DNA from: Anaerolineales bacterium UBA3071
GTDB lineage: Bacteria > Chloroflexota > Anaerolineae > UBA3071
Assembly (NCBI GenBank): GCA_002366755.1
Contig: DFBV01000256.1
Location: 1-14,123 of the forward strand
Reading direction: 5' to 3'
DNA length: 14,123 bases
In this document: one piece after another, positions 1 to 5,769 of the stretch
Numbering within the stretch: the stretch's first letter is position 1
Layout of the letters: every line of letters starts with the position of its first letter
The notes under the pieces: model-generated
The model's input: only the letters and a program-made list of their open reading frames with translations
Database searches by the model: none
Told to the model about the DNA's origin: nothing
Made by a program: the position numbers and the translations under genes

Positions 1-255
1 GACGACGCAGTAGATGACGTCTTCTGAATCGCTGAAACTGTCCGTGATGCCAATGGGCCGGTTGTTCTCGCCGATGCCGCGGGCCATAACTGCCTCTTCC
101 AAGTCCGCGCCGCTGATGATGGGCACGTTTTCCTCCTGGCGTTCCTGCTCGGGGCGGCTAAAAGGATTGCTGCACTGCCCGCAAATGCAGGCTCCGGCGA
201 CGATGACGACCGACAGAGCGACCGCCAGGATGAGATAGCGCTTGCGATTGTCCAT
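1..255 (-). CDS. Probable lipoprotein or signal-anchored hypothetical protein, N-terminal part only
   Basis: The frame is open from an ATG at 253-255 down to base 1 (85 codons) and continues off the left edge, so the C-terminus is missing. The start follows a strong ribosome binding site (AAGGAGG about 11 bases upstream). The N-terminus is MDNRKRYLILAVALSVVIVAG, with two basic residues and a hydrophobic stretch, followed by cysteines at about residues 23, 25 and 28. The sequence VAGAC can be read as an atypical lipobox with Ala rather than Leu at -3, so this is either a lipoprotein or an N-terminally anchored exported protein. The visible mature part is acidic and ends around GITDSFSDSEDVIYCVV. 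I do not recognise a catalytic family. It lies downstream of a small membrane protein and an AmaP-like gene on the same strand, so an envelope role is plausible but inferred only. Confidence 0.7.
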   Translation of the reverse strand, partial: MDNRKRYLILAVALSVVIVAGACICGQCSNPFSRPEQERQEENVPIISGADLEEAVMARGIGENNRPIGITDSFSDSEDVIYCVV

Positions 256-336
256 GTTTGGAGATTCCTCCTTGTCGTAGTTGATGTAGGTGTGTAGAAA
301 CTTCTTGTTGTCGCGCTCCAACGAGCGCTGATTGAC

Positions 337-401
337 CAAGGCGGGGGCAGCCCCCTTCGCTCCAACGCCGGGCCACCGCCAAGCGAGGGGACTGCCCCTT
401 G
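337..401. repeat. Imperfect inverted repeat between the small membrane protein and the lipoprotein gene
   Basis: Left arm 337-361 and right arm 382-401 are imperfect reverse complements sharing the core AAGG/GGGGCAG/CCCCT/CGCT, with a loop of about 20 bases. It lies just past the stop codon of the 56-residue protein on the minus strand. It could act as a transcription terminator or RNA-stability hairpin, but there is no clear U tract. The rest of 256-411 shows nothing beyond the ribosome binding site of the downstream gene. Confidence 0.5.
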
Positions 402-411
402 AGTGAATCTG

Positions 412-582
412 TTACAAGCCTTCCATGTACGTGGCCAACAGCAGCAGCACAGCAGCTATCAGCACGAGCCAGAAGGCCAGGGACGTGATGACGGGGATCG
501 TCACCAGGTAGCCGATCAGTCCGAGCACAGCAAGGATCAGAGCGACCAACCAGGTGATCTTCCTGGGAGCATTAAGTTTCAT
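412..582 (-). CDS. Small two-pass membrane protein (56 aa), function unknown
   Basis: The product is 56 residues, almost entirely two hydrophobic helices (about residues 11-27 and 33-52) separated by a short VTIP turn. The basic N-terminus (MKLNAPRK) predicts a cytoplasmic start and the tail is TYMEGL. Two in-frame ATGs are available, at 588 and 582. I chose 582 because the upstream AAGGAG then has a spacing of about 8 bases; from 588 it would be only 2. Codon use and a good ribosome binding site support a real gene despite its size. It lies between an AmaP-like gene and a probable lipoprotein gene on the same strand. No function can be assigned from sequence; a role in the envelope is an inference from topology and neighbours. 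Confidence 0.7.
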   Translation of the reverse strand: MKLNAPRKITWLVALILAVLGLIGYLVTIPVITSLAFWLVLIAAVLLLLATYMEGL

Positions 583-658
583 GTTCATTTCTCCTTTTCC
601 CTTCGTTGAGAACAGCGGCGAAAGAGCAAAACACGACACAGCATAATCTATGAGCGAA

Positions 659-731
659 CCCCGGGGCCCGGTGGCCTTTCGGCCAGCAACCGGGGATTGC
701 CCGCCAATGATATCTCTGAGAACTCAGGCAA
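659..731. other. Structured intergenic region (two adjacent stem-loops)
   Basis: A hairpin at 667-694 pairs CCCGGT with ACCGGG, with an inner GGCC/GGCC stem capped by TTTC and an AGCA bulge. Next to it, TTGCC at 697-701 pairs with GGCAA at 727-731, enclosing an alternative CTGAG/CTCAG hairpin at 716-727. It lies on the minus-strand path between the AmaP-like gene and the small membrane protein, so it would be part of the latter's leader if they are cotranscribed. I could not match it to a known riboswitch class. Confidence 0.4.
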
Positions 732-732
732 A

Positions 733-759
733 GCCAGCATTCGGTCAGCGACTGCTGGC
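733..759 (-). terminator. Terminator-like hairpin after the AmaP-like gene
   Basis: GCCAGCA (733-739) and TGCTGGC (753-759) form a 7-bp stem three bases after the stop codon of the AmaP-like gene. On the minus strand it is followed by only TTT, so it is at best a weak intrinsic terminator. Confidence 0.45.
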
Positions 760-761
760 GC

Positions 762-1496
762 TTACGAATCCTCAACAACCTCGGACGCCTCAGATGAAGC
801 GTCGAGAAGCTCCACGTCGACTCCCCTGTCCGATTCCAGCAACCGATCTGCCTGTGCGATCGGCGTGACAACTTCGGGTTCAAGCTGCACCGCAGGCTGG
901 AGTGGCTCGGTGGGCTCAACAGGAGGAAGCATCACCGGTTCGGGTACGGTGCGAGGCACTTCTGCCCCATACTGCATATTCACTCTCACCTTCCCTATCT
1001 TGACACCCATTTGCTCCTCCACGATCTCACGCGTCAACTGGGTGATCTCCTCGGTCTTGATAGGCAATTCCACGGCAGGGTGGACCTGGGCATCTAGATA
1101 GACGTCCACTTTCTTACCACGGCTGATGACCTTGGGCTTCACACGGCTCACGTCCGCCACGCCGCTCAGGTCGCTCTGCAATCGCTGGGCAATGGACTTG
1201 ACGCTCACTTCCATCCTGTGCCCCTCTGTGCCAGGCACCTCAACAACCTTGCGGCGAGGGCGGCGCAACTCCAGCCATAGCAACAACAAGCAGAGCAGAA
1301 TGACCCCCATTCCACCGCCCAGGTAGGCCCAATAGACACCGGAGAAAATGTTATAGAAGGGGATGGCGACTTTGATTTGATCCATGGATTGATGCAGGAT
1401 CTCCAATATCGTCTTGGGAACAAGCATGGAGAGCAAGGTGGTGGCCAGGAGCACGATCAGAATAGCTACCACAACGATGCGATTGAAGAGATTCAT
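762..1496 (-). CDS. AmaP-like (Asp23/Gls24-related) envelope stress membrane protein
   Basis: The 244-residue product has two predicted membrane helices (about 7-26 and 57-77) with a short extracytoplasmic loop. An Asp23-like region follows (about 94-175, including VDVYLDAQVHPAVELP and the VKIGKVRVNMQYG strand pattern). The last 70 residues are a low-complexity tail rich in Pro, Glu and Val. This layout matches AmaP, the membrane anchor for the alkaline-shock protein Asp23 in Firmicutes. In that family the protein tethers Asp23 to the membrane and is linked to cell-envelope stress. The start ATG at 1494-1496 is preceded by GAGGGTG at a usable spacing. No separate Asp23 gene is visible nearby. 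The Pro/Glu tail is longer than I expect for AmaP and may be a binding or spacer region. The family call is fairly sure; the partner and role here are inferred. Confidence 0.75.
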   Translation of the reverse strand: MNLFNRIVVVAILIVLLATTLLSMLVPKTILEILHQSMDQIKVAIPFYNIFSGVYWAYLGGGMGVILLCLLLLWLELRRPRRKVVEVPGTEGHRMEVSVKSIAQRLQSDLSGVADVSRVKPKVISRGKKVDVYLDAQVHPAVELPIKTEEITQLTREIVEEQMGVKIGKVRVNMQYGAEVPRTVPEPVMLPPVEPTEPLQPAVQLEPEVVTPIAQADRLLESDRGVDVELLDASSEASEVVEDS

Positions 1497-1826
1497 TGTG
1501 GTTCACCCTCATGGTTTCGGTATACTAATCAGGTAGGTTGGCAGATTAGCGCGTTGGTGGACTGGTACACTGATTGACCAGCCAAACCCAATCTACCAAT
1601 TTACGACCTGGATTGCCAGCCATACCCTTAGACGGCGAAAGGGTGGAGATGTCACACAATAGGCTCATGCTAACAGCGACAATCTTATTCTCGCCACATG
1701 TTCGCCGGAAAGGGTATCTTTGCATTCAGGAACGACAGAGGTTTCACTTGGTGAGTTATGTGACTTTTCATCCCCCCTTCCGTCCAAAGAGTACAGTAAC
1801 GTGCAGACATGGTTCTCAACAGAAAA

Positions 1827-1855
1827 TAGCCAAACGGGCTTGCATGTGGTATAAT
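1827..1855 (+). promoter_or_regulatory. Sigma70-type promoter for the ECF sigma operon
   Basis: A perfect TATAAT lies at 1850-1855 with an extended -10 TGG directly before it. A partial -35, TAGCCA (4 of 6 consensus bases), lies at 1827-1832 with a 17-base spacer. Transcription would start near 1861 and give a leader of about 68 bases. This suggests housekeeping transcription in addition to any autoregulation by the ECF sigma factor itself. Confidence 0.65.
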
Positions 1856-1892
1856 GCGACCTGCTTGTAGGGTATCCGGCCTTCAGACTCCC

Positions 1893-1909
1893 CCGCCTTT
1901 TGCAGGCGG
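1893..1909 (+). other. Leader hairpin before the sigma factor gene
   Basis: CCGCCT (1893-1898) and AGGCGG (1904-1909) form a 6-bp stem with a 5-base loop. It lies in the predicted leader, about 5 bases before the GAGGG ribosome binding site of the sigma gene, and might affect translation initiation. Confidence 0.4.
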
Positions 1910-1928
1910 AACCGAGGGTGATTCTACA

Positions 1929-2543
1929 GTGAGCTCGTTTGCAGAACTTTCAGACGCCGCACTGGTCCGGCGTTGTCAGGAGACGCTACCTTACGACGCC
2001 AGACCCTTTGAGGCCTTGGTCAAACGCTATCGCGAGCAAGTCTTTGCCATCGCCTATCGCATGATGGGAGAGGCCCAGGAAGCGGAAGATCAGACCCAAG
2101 AGGTTTTCATCAAGGTCTACCGCTCGATCAAGCGCTTTCGGGGCGAGGCGGCATTCTCCACCTGGATATACCGCATTGCCGTCAATACCTGTCTGGACGC
2201 ACTTAGCAAGCAGCAACGCCGCCCCCAGAGAGTCGAGGCTGACATCGCAGAGGCAGAGGAAGCGCAATATCCTATAAGGACCGCTGCGCGAGCCGAGCCC
2301 ACACCCGAGCAGGCAGCTCTGCGCCGTGAGTTGATCGAGTGCATCCGTGATACGATGATGGCTCTGCGAGACAGAGAGCGGTTGATCCTGACCTTGCGAG
2401 ATGTGCAAGGGATGGAATATCGGCAGATTGCTGATGTCCTGAACGTCCGCATCGGAGCGGTGAAGATGCGCATTCACCGGGCTCGCCTGGCTTTTCAGCA
2501 AGCCTTTGCCCGTATGTGTAGAGAATATCTGCCCACAAGCTAA
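1929..2543 (+). CDS. ECF-type RNA polymerase sigma factor
   Basis: This is a 204-residue sigma-70 family protein of the extracytoplasmic-function group. It has region 2 (about residues 19-88, with FEALVKRYREQVFAIAYRM and the FSTWIYRIAVNTCLD segment that contacts the -10) and region 4 (about 145-195, with LRDRERLILTLRDVQGMEYRQIAD and a helix-turn-helix ending VKMRIHRARLAF). Regions 1 and 3 are absent, as is typical. I chose the GTG at 1929-1931 because it lies about 11 bases after GAGGG and just before the conserved region; an in-frame ATG at 1854 would overlap the -10 element at 1850-1855 and cannot be on that transcript. It directs core polymerase to stress promoters. The next gene encodes a ZAS-type anti-sigma factor 43 bases downstream, so the pair forms the usual regulator unit. 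Confidence 0.93.
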   Translation: MSSFAELSDAALVRRCQETLPYDARPFEALVKRYREQVFAIAYRMMGEAQEAEDQTQEVFIKVYRSIKRFRGEAAFSTWIYRIAVNTCLDALSKQQRRPQRVEADIAEAEEAQYPIRTAARAEPTPEQAALRRELIECIRDTMMALRDRERLILTLRDVQGMEYRQIADVLNVRIGAVKMRIHRARLAFQQAFARMCREYLPTS

Positions 2544-2586
2544 GTAGCTGAGGGGGCATCATTATCATTCACCTGGGAACATTATA

Positions 2587-2949
2587 ATGGCTATCATCAA
2601 AAACTGCAAAAAAATCGAACCCTACTTCGCTCCTTTTGTTGATGGGCTTCTGGAAGAGGAGGAAACACAACTTGTCCAGGAGCACGTGGAGGCTTGCCCA
2701 GATTGTCTGGCTCGGCTGGCCCTGTCTCGACAGGCGCGGCTGCTGCTTTTGCGCTTGCAAGAGGAAGACATTGTCCTGCCAGAAGGCTTCCAGGCCCGTT
2801 TGATGCAACGGATCATGACCGGTGATCTGGCCACAGACGTTCTCGATCTCTCCTGGCAGGGGCTCGTCACTACGCTGCTCCAGTTGCTGGAGGTGATCTT
2901 CGGCATGTTGTTGGGCCCCCAGCCGGCGACAGCATGGCAACCGGCGTAG
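2587..2949 (+). CDS. ZAS-type zinc-finger anti-sigma factor
   Basis: The 120-residue product starts with the anti-sigma zinc-finger (zf-HC2) pattern. Cys7 is followed by the helix FVDGLLEEEETQLVQEH, then His33, Cys37 and Cys40 in the HxxxCxxC motif. Known ZAS proteins bind and silence the ECF sigma factor encoded beside them, often releasing it when thiols are oxidised or when the membrane anchor is cleaved. The C-terminal third contains a hydrophobic stretch (about 92-110, LVTTLLQLLEVIFGMLLG) that includes a Glu. It looks more like an amphipathic or peripheral helix than a normal transmembrane segment. The ribosome binding site is weak (GGGA well upstream of the ATG), so translation may depend on coupling with the sigma gene. 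The family call is firm; the signal sensed is unknown. Confidence 0.88.
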   Translation: MAIIKNCKKIEPYFAPFVDGLLEEEETQLVQEHVEACPDCLARLALSRQARLLLLRLQEEDIVLPEGFQARLMQRIMTGDLATDVLDLSWQGLVTTLLQLLEVIFGMLLGPQPATAWQPA

Positions 2950-2961
2950 CGTACGATACGC
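2949..2961. repeat. Small inverted repeat after the anti-sigma gene
   Basis: GCGTA and TACGC flank a 3-base spacer, starting in the stop codon of the anti-sigma gene. It shares TACGAT with the tandem repeat at 3021-3050. It is too short to call a terminator. Confidence 0.3.
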
Positions 2962-3020
2962 AGCATCCATTTTGCCAAACGCAGCAGATTCTGTCCATGC
3001 CGCAGATTTCAGGTGCGCCT

Positions 3021-3050
3021 GGTATACGATGGCATACGATGGTATACGAA
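3021..3050 (+). repeat. Three tandem 10-bp repeats before the MscS-type gene
   Basis: Three consecutive copies of GGTATACGAT (the second has C for T at position 3, the third ends in A) lie 10 bases before the start codon. The 10-base period is close to one helical turn, so a protein could bind each copy on the same face. This is either an operator or a chance microrepeat. Confidence 0.5.
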
Positions 3051-3060
3051 AGAGGAGATC

Positions 3061-3882
3061 ATGGACCCACAGATTATCATTGACACCCTGTTGGAGATAT
3101 ACCGCAACGCCGTCGGGGCCATCCCGGGGTTTGTCACTGGTCTCGCCGTCCTGCTCATTGGCTGGCTCGTCAGTTGGATATTGCGGAAAGTGCTGGTTTT
3201 CGTCCTGAAGCGGTTAAGATTCGACGATTTGGTGGACCGCGTGGGCGTCACGGGTGTTCTGCGAGGAATCGGGCTGAAAAAGGGGTTGTCGGACATCGTC
3301 GGCCAGCTCCTGTTCTGGTATGTGATGCTCTTCTTCCTCATCTCGTCTTTGCGGTTGATGGGCCTCACCGACCTGGCCGAGATGATCGTGCTGCTGCTGA
3401 AGTACGTGCCCAAAGCGATCGGAGCGCTGCTGATGGTCATCGTTGGTCGCATGGGCGCTAAGTTCACCGGCGATATGGTGAGTAACCTGGCCCTCGGCGC
3501 AGGCCTTGGCTACGGACGCTCGTTGGGACGGTTGATTCAGTACGTGATCAGCGTTTTCGTCATCGTGCTGGCCATCGGTATGCTGGGCATTGATACAGCT
3601 ATCCTCGTTTCCAGCATCACCATCCTCATCGCCGCTGCGGGGTTGGCGCTGGCACTGGCCTTTGGCCTGGGAGCGAGGCACGTAGTCCGCCACGTCGTTG
3701 CCAGCTACTACGTGCGCCAGAACTTCCAGCTTGGCCAGATGGTGCAGGTGGGGGAGCACAAGGGAACGATCGTTGGCATCACACCCGTTTTCACTCGTCT
3801 AGAGACGACAGAAGGCATCATCTCGGTGCCCAACGCGCTGTTGCTCGACTCGGTCGTGCCCTCGGAGACAGACGCGCTGTAA
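3061..3882 (+). CDS. MscS-family mechanosensitive ion channel
   Basis: The 273-residue product has about five hydrophobic segments (near 22-48, 79-100, 115-130, 157-176 and 181-206). The last resembles the pore-lining helix of MscS: Gly- and Ala-rich (AAAGLALALAFGLGARHVV). The following part (about 207-273, FQLGQMVQVGEHKGTIVGI, then VFTRLETTEGIISVPNALL) matches the MscS beta domain. The upstream Gly-rich helices resemble the conserved TM-helix repeats of bacterial MscS-like proteins. The protein stops soon after the beta domain and lacks the long C-terminal cage of E. coli MscS. The start at 3061 follows GAGGAG and gives a natural N-terminus; an in-frame ATG at 3013 would translate the tandem repeat. 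It would release solutes on hypo-osmotic shock. It follows the sigma/anti-sigma pair on the same strand, which suits a membrane-stress theme. Confidence 0.85.
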   Translation: MDPQIIIDTLLEIYRNAVGAIPGFVTGLAVLLIGWLVSWILRKVLVFVLKRLRFDDLVDRVGVTGVLRGIGLKKGLSDIVGQLLFWYVMLFFLISSLRLMGLTDLAEMIVLLLKYVPKAIGALLMVIVGRMGAKFTGDMVSNLALGAGLGYGRSLGRLIQYVISVFVIVLAIGMLGIDTAILVSSITILIAAAGLALALAFGLGARHVVRHVVASYYVRQNFQLGQMVQVGEHKGTIVGITPVFTRLETTEGIISVPNALLLDSVVPSETDAL

Positions 3883-3933
3883 CACCGGGGACGCCGACGC
3901 TCACACTAAGAACCTATCCGAAGAACCGTAGAC

Positions 3934-3984
3934 CCGACACCTTTCGCGAAACTTCGCGAAAGGTGTCGGCGGCTGGGAGCCGCC
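3934..3984. repeat. Long perfect inverted repeat plus second hairpin (REP-like element)
   Basis: Two 17-base arms, 3934-3950 and 3953-3969, are perfect reverse complements with only 2 bases between them. Each arm contains the palindrome TTCGCGAA. A second hairpin, GGCGGCT/AGCCGCC with a GGG loop, overlaps at 3968-3984. There is no T tract on either side, so it is not a standard terminator. It lies in the 138-base gap between the channel and peptidase genes and looks like a dispersed palindromic element, but no second copy is in this window. Confidence 0.7.
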
Positions 3985-4020
3985 TCTGCGGACTATTCGA
4001 TGAGAGGAGGACAACTGATC

Positions 4021-4719
4021 ATGTCTATCAACCTTTTGCCATTGCTCTTCGGGCTACCGGCCATGCTGCTGGCCATGTATGCGCAGTTTCGCGTGCAGCG
4101 AGCCTACAGCAAATACTCCAAAGTGCGCAACCGCCAGAACGCCACAGGCGCGGACGTGGCTCAGACGCTGATGCGGGATCACGATATCAACATCACTGTG
4201 GAGACCATCCCAGGCAATCTGACCGATCACTACGATCCCCGCCGCGATGTGATGCGTCTCTCGCAGGGAGTCGCGCGCACTCCCTCGGTCGCGGCCATGG
4301 GCATCGTGGCCCACGAGTTGGGGCACGCCATGCAGGATAAGGCAGGCTATCCCCTGCTCAAGTTGCGTGCCGGCATTGTGCCCCTGGTGCAGATTGGCTC
4401 TTCTCTCGGTTACATCGCCCTCCTCGGCGGCCTGATGCTGGGCATCACTGGGCTGGCCTGGGTAGGTGTGCTTCTCTTCTCCGGCGGGGCGCTTTTTGCC
4501 CTGGTGACGCTGCCTGTGGAGTTGGATGCTTCCAATCGAGCCATGAAGATGCTGCAGGCCAGCCGCTTGGTGAGTGGGGAAGAGACAGCCCAAGTCAAAT
4601 CGGTGCTCGGCGCAGCGGCCTTGACCTACGTCGCCGCGCTGGCGCAGGCCTTCTCTCAGCTTCTGTACTTTGTCTTCATGGCCCTGGGCATGGGCCGCAC
4701 CACACGACGACGCTACTGA
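4021..4719 (+). CDS. YugP-like membrane zinc metallopeptidase
   Basis: The 232-residue product belongs to the putative neutral zinc metallopeptidase family that includes Bacillus YugP. The catalytic motif HELGH lies at residues 98-102 (His98 and His102 bind zinc, Glu99 acts as base). The family motif LTDHYDP is at 67-73, and VELDASNRA at 166-174 supplies a probable third zinc ligand, Glu167. Membrane segments are predicted at the N-terminus (about 3-20), at 121-142 and 145-165, and near the C-terminus (about 206-225). The length is normal for the family. The ATG at 4021 follows GGAGG at about 10 bases. Family members are membrane-embedded peptidases of unclear substrate. Here it ends a run that starts with a sigma/anti-sigma pair, so cleavage of a membrane regulator is a possible but untested role. 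Confidence 0.9.
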   Translation: MSINLLPLLFGLPAMLLAMYAQFRVQRAYSKYSKVRNRQNATGADVAQTLMRDHDINITVETIPGNLTDHYDPRRDVMRLSQGVARTPSVAAMGIVAHELGHAMQDKAGYPLLKLRAGIVPLVQIGSSLGYIALLGGLMLGITGLAWVGVLLFSGGALFALVTLPVELDASNRAMKMLQASRLVSGEETAQVKSVLGAAALTYVAALAQAFSQLLYFVFMALGMGRTTRRRY

Positions 4720-4721
4720 TA

Positions 4722-4780
4722 GGGGGGACGAGGGAACGAGGCAACGGGGCAACGGGGGAACGAGTAGACAAGTAGACAAG
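4722..4780 (+). repeat. Degenerate short tandem repeats
   Basis: A G-rich run of imperfect 9-10 base units built on GGGGAACGAG/GGCAACG, ending in two copies of AGTAGACA. It sits just after the peptidase gene stop codon and has no coding potential. Confidence 0.55.
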
Positions 4781-4828
4781 GTCGATGCGTGTAGCATAGC
4801 ATAGTCCCTTGTGGGCGTCCGGACGCGA

Positions 4829-4868
4829 AAAGCCCCGCGGCTTCTCAGGGAAGCGTGGGGCTTTCTTT
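4829..4868. terminator. Bidirectional intrinsic terminator between convergent genes
   Basis: AAAGCCCC (4829-4836) pairs with GGGGCTTT (4857-4864). The stem extends inward through GCG/CGT with a G-U pair, then CTTC/GAAG, closing on a 5-base loop. On the plus strand it is followed by CTTTCTTT, and on the minus strand the hairpin ends in TTTT. It can stop transcription from both the peptidase gene and the IMPase-family gene. Confidence 0.85.
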
Positions 4869-4894
4869 GGAGGCCCCGAGGCTAAAGCCGTCGG

Positions 4895-4945
4895 GCTGAA
4901 AGGGCGAAGCCCTTCAGGCTGGTCATTTGTAGCCCCGTAGGGGCT
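4895..4945. repeat. Palindromic repeat pair overlapping the 3' end of the IMPase-family gene
   Basis: Hairpin 1 is at about 4895-4917 (AGGGC/GCCCT with a GAA loop, extended by CTGA/TCAG). Hairpin 2 is at 4931-4945 (AGCCCC, GTA, GGGGCT). The second lies inside the coding region and specifies the basic C-terminal tail. The paired hairpins resemble dispersed REP-type sequence rather than gene-specific sequence; the genome-wide copy number is not visible here. Confidence 0.55.
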
Positions 4946-5768
4946 TCGCTCTCTTAGCGCGGGGGTTCGGTTCAGCCCCGCACTCTGCCAACGCTGCCTG
5001 AGCAGCATCCAGGAGATGCTGATGCAGCCTACCATTGCTCGCCAGGTAGCCACCGCCTGCCAGAGACCAGGGTGCGCCCTCCGGCGTCGTCGCCGTGCCG
5101 CCTGCCTCAGCCACGAACAGCGCTCCCGCTGCCACGTCCCAAGGCATCAAGCTCAAACTGAAGTAGGCATCCAGCCAGCCCGCAGCCACGTAGCAGAAGC
5201 CCAACGCCGCGGCACCCAATGTACGAAAGGTGTATACCTCAGGGATGATGAGGTTCACCATCTGCAGCACGCGTGCACGCGTCGTCTCATCCCGCGCCCA
5301 ATCGCAGGCCACCAACGCCTGGCTCCACTCCTCCACCGAGCTCACCCGCAGCGGACGACCATTGACAAAGGCCCCCTGGCCCCGCCGACCACAAAAGAGA
5401 AAGTCGCGCAGCGGCTCGTACACCGCTCCCAACAGCACGTCACTGCCCTGTGCCAGGGCGATGCTCACGGCGAAGGTAGGATGGTGGCGGCTGTAGTTGT
5501 TCGTCCCATCAAGCGGATCCACGATCCAGGTATAGTCCGCGGCTGCTCCCACCGTCGCCGCATGCCCCTCCTCCGCCCAGATGGCGTGGTCGGGGAAGCT
5601 CGCCTGCAGCCGCTCGACGATCAGTGATTGTGCCTCCAGATCCACCTCAGTGACGACGTCGCGGATGCCTTTGTAGCGAGTGGTGAGCGGAGTCTGCAGC
5701 CGCGCACGGAGCAACTCGCCCGCCTCGCGGGCAGTGGCGATGGCCACCTCCAGAGCAGCCTCCAGCAC
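4923..5768 (-). CDS. Inositol-monophosphatase-family phosphatase
   Basis: The 281-residue product is a Mg2+-dependent phosphatase of the IMPase/FBPase/CysQ superfamily. It has VTEVD (39-43), the metal-binding Glu66-Glu67 (WAEEGH), the signature DPLDGTNNY (84-92, with Asp84 and Asp87) and MPWDVAAG (208-215, Asp211), all in the right order. The likely substrate is inositol-1-phosphate or another sugar phosphate; the exact one cannot be read from sequence. I chose the GTG at 5766-5768 because GAGGAG lies 7 bases before it and the protein then begins MLEAALEVAI, typical for the family; a TTG at 5784 would give a longer, less natural start. It begins one base after the stop of the sugar-phosphate mutase gene, so the two are translationally coupled. 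The last 12 or so residues (RAKRAKPLRGYK) come from a palindromic repeat and are probably not part of the fold. Confidence 0.9.
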   Translation of the reverse strand: MLEAALEVAIATAREAGELLRARLQTPLTTRYKGIRDVVTEVDLEAQSLIVERLQASFPDHAIWAEEGHAATVGAAADYTWIVDPLDGTNNYSRHHPTFAVSIALAQGSDVLLGAVYEPLRDFLFCGRRGQGAFVNGRPLRVSSVEEWSQALVACDWARDETTRARVLQMVNLIIPEVYTFRTLGAAALGFCYVAAGWLDAYFSLSLMPWDVAAGALFVAEAGGTATTPEGAPWSLAGGGYLASNGRLHQHLLDAAQAALAECGAEPNPRAKRAKPLRGYK

Positions 5769-5769
5769 G

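Larger units (their letters stand above)
1497..1928. other. Divergent intergenic region (432 bases)
   Basis: This separates the minus-strand AmaP-like gene from the plus-strand sigma factor gene. It holds a good sigma70-type promoter for the sigma gene near 1827-1855 and a leader hairpin at 1893-1909. A minor inverted repeat, ACCCTT/AAGGGT, lies at 1624-1644. I found no convincing promoter for the AmaP-like gene. Short open frames here lack coding character. Confidence 0.6.

Noticed and set aside
659..731. Known riboswitch (c-di-AMP, fluoride, ZTP, cobalamin and guanidine considered)
   Set aside because: None of the conserved loop sequences of these classes could be found; only generic hairpins are visible.
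572..1101. Open frames overlapping the AmaP-like gene on both strands (572-919 minus and 697-1101 plus)
   Set aside because: They lie in other frames of a recognisable gene or across hairpin-rich spacer, and show no family resemblance.
1906..1911. GGAAC as the -35 of an autoregulated ECF promoter
   Set aside because: It lies only about 20 bases before the sigma start codon, inside the leader, with no matching -10 that would leave room for a ribosome binding site.
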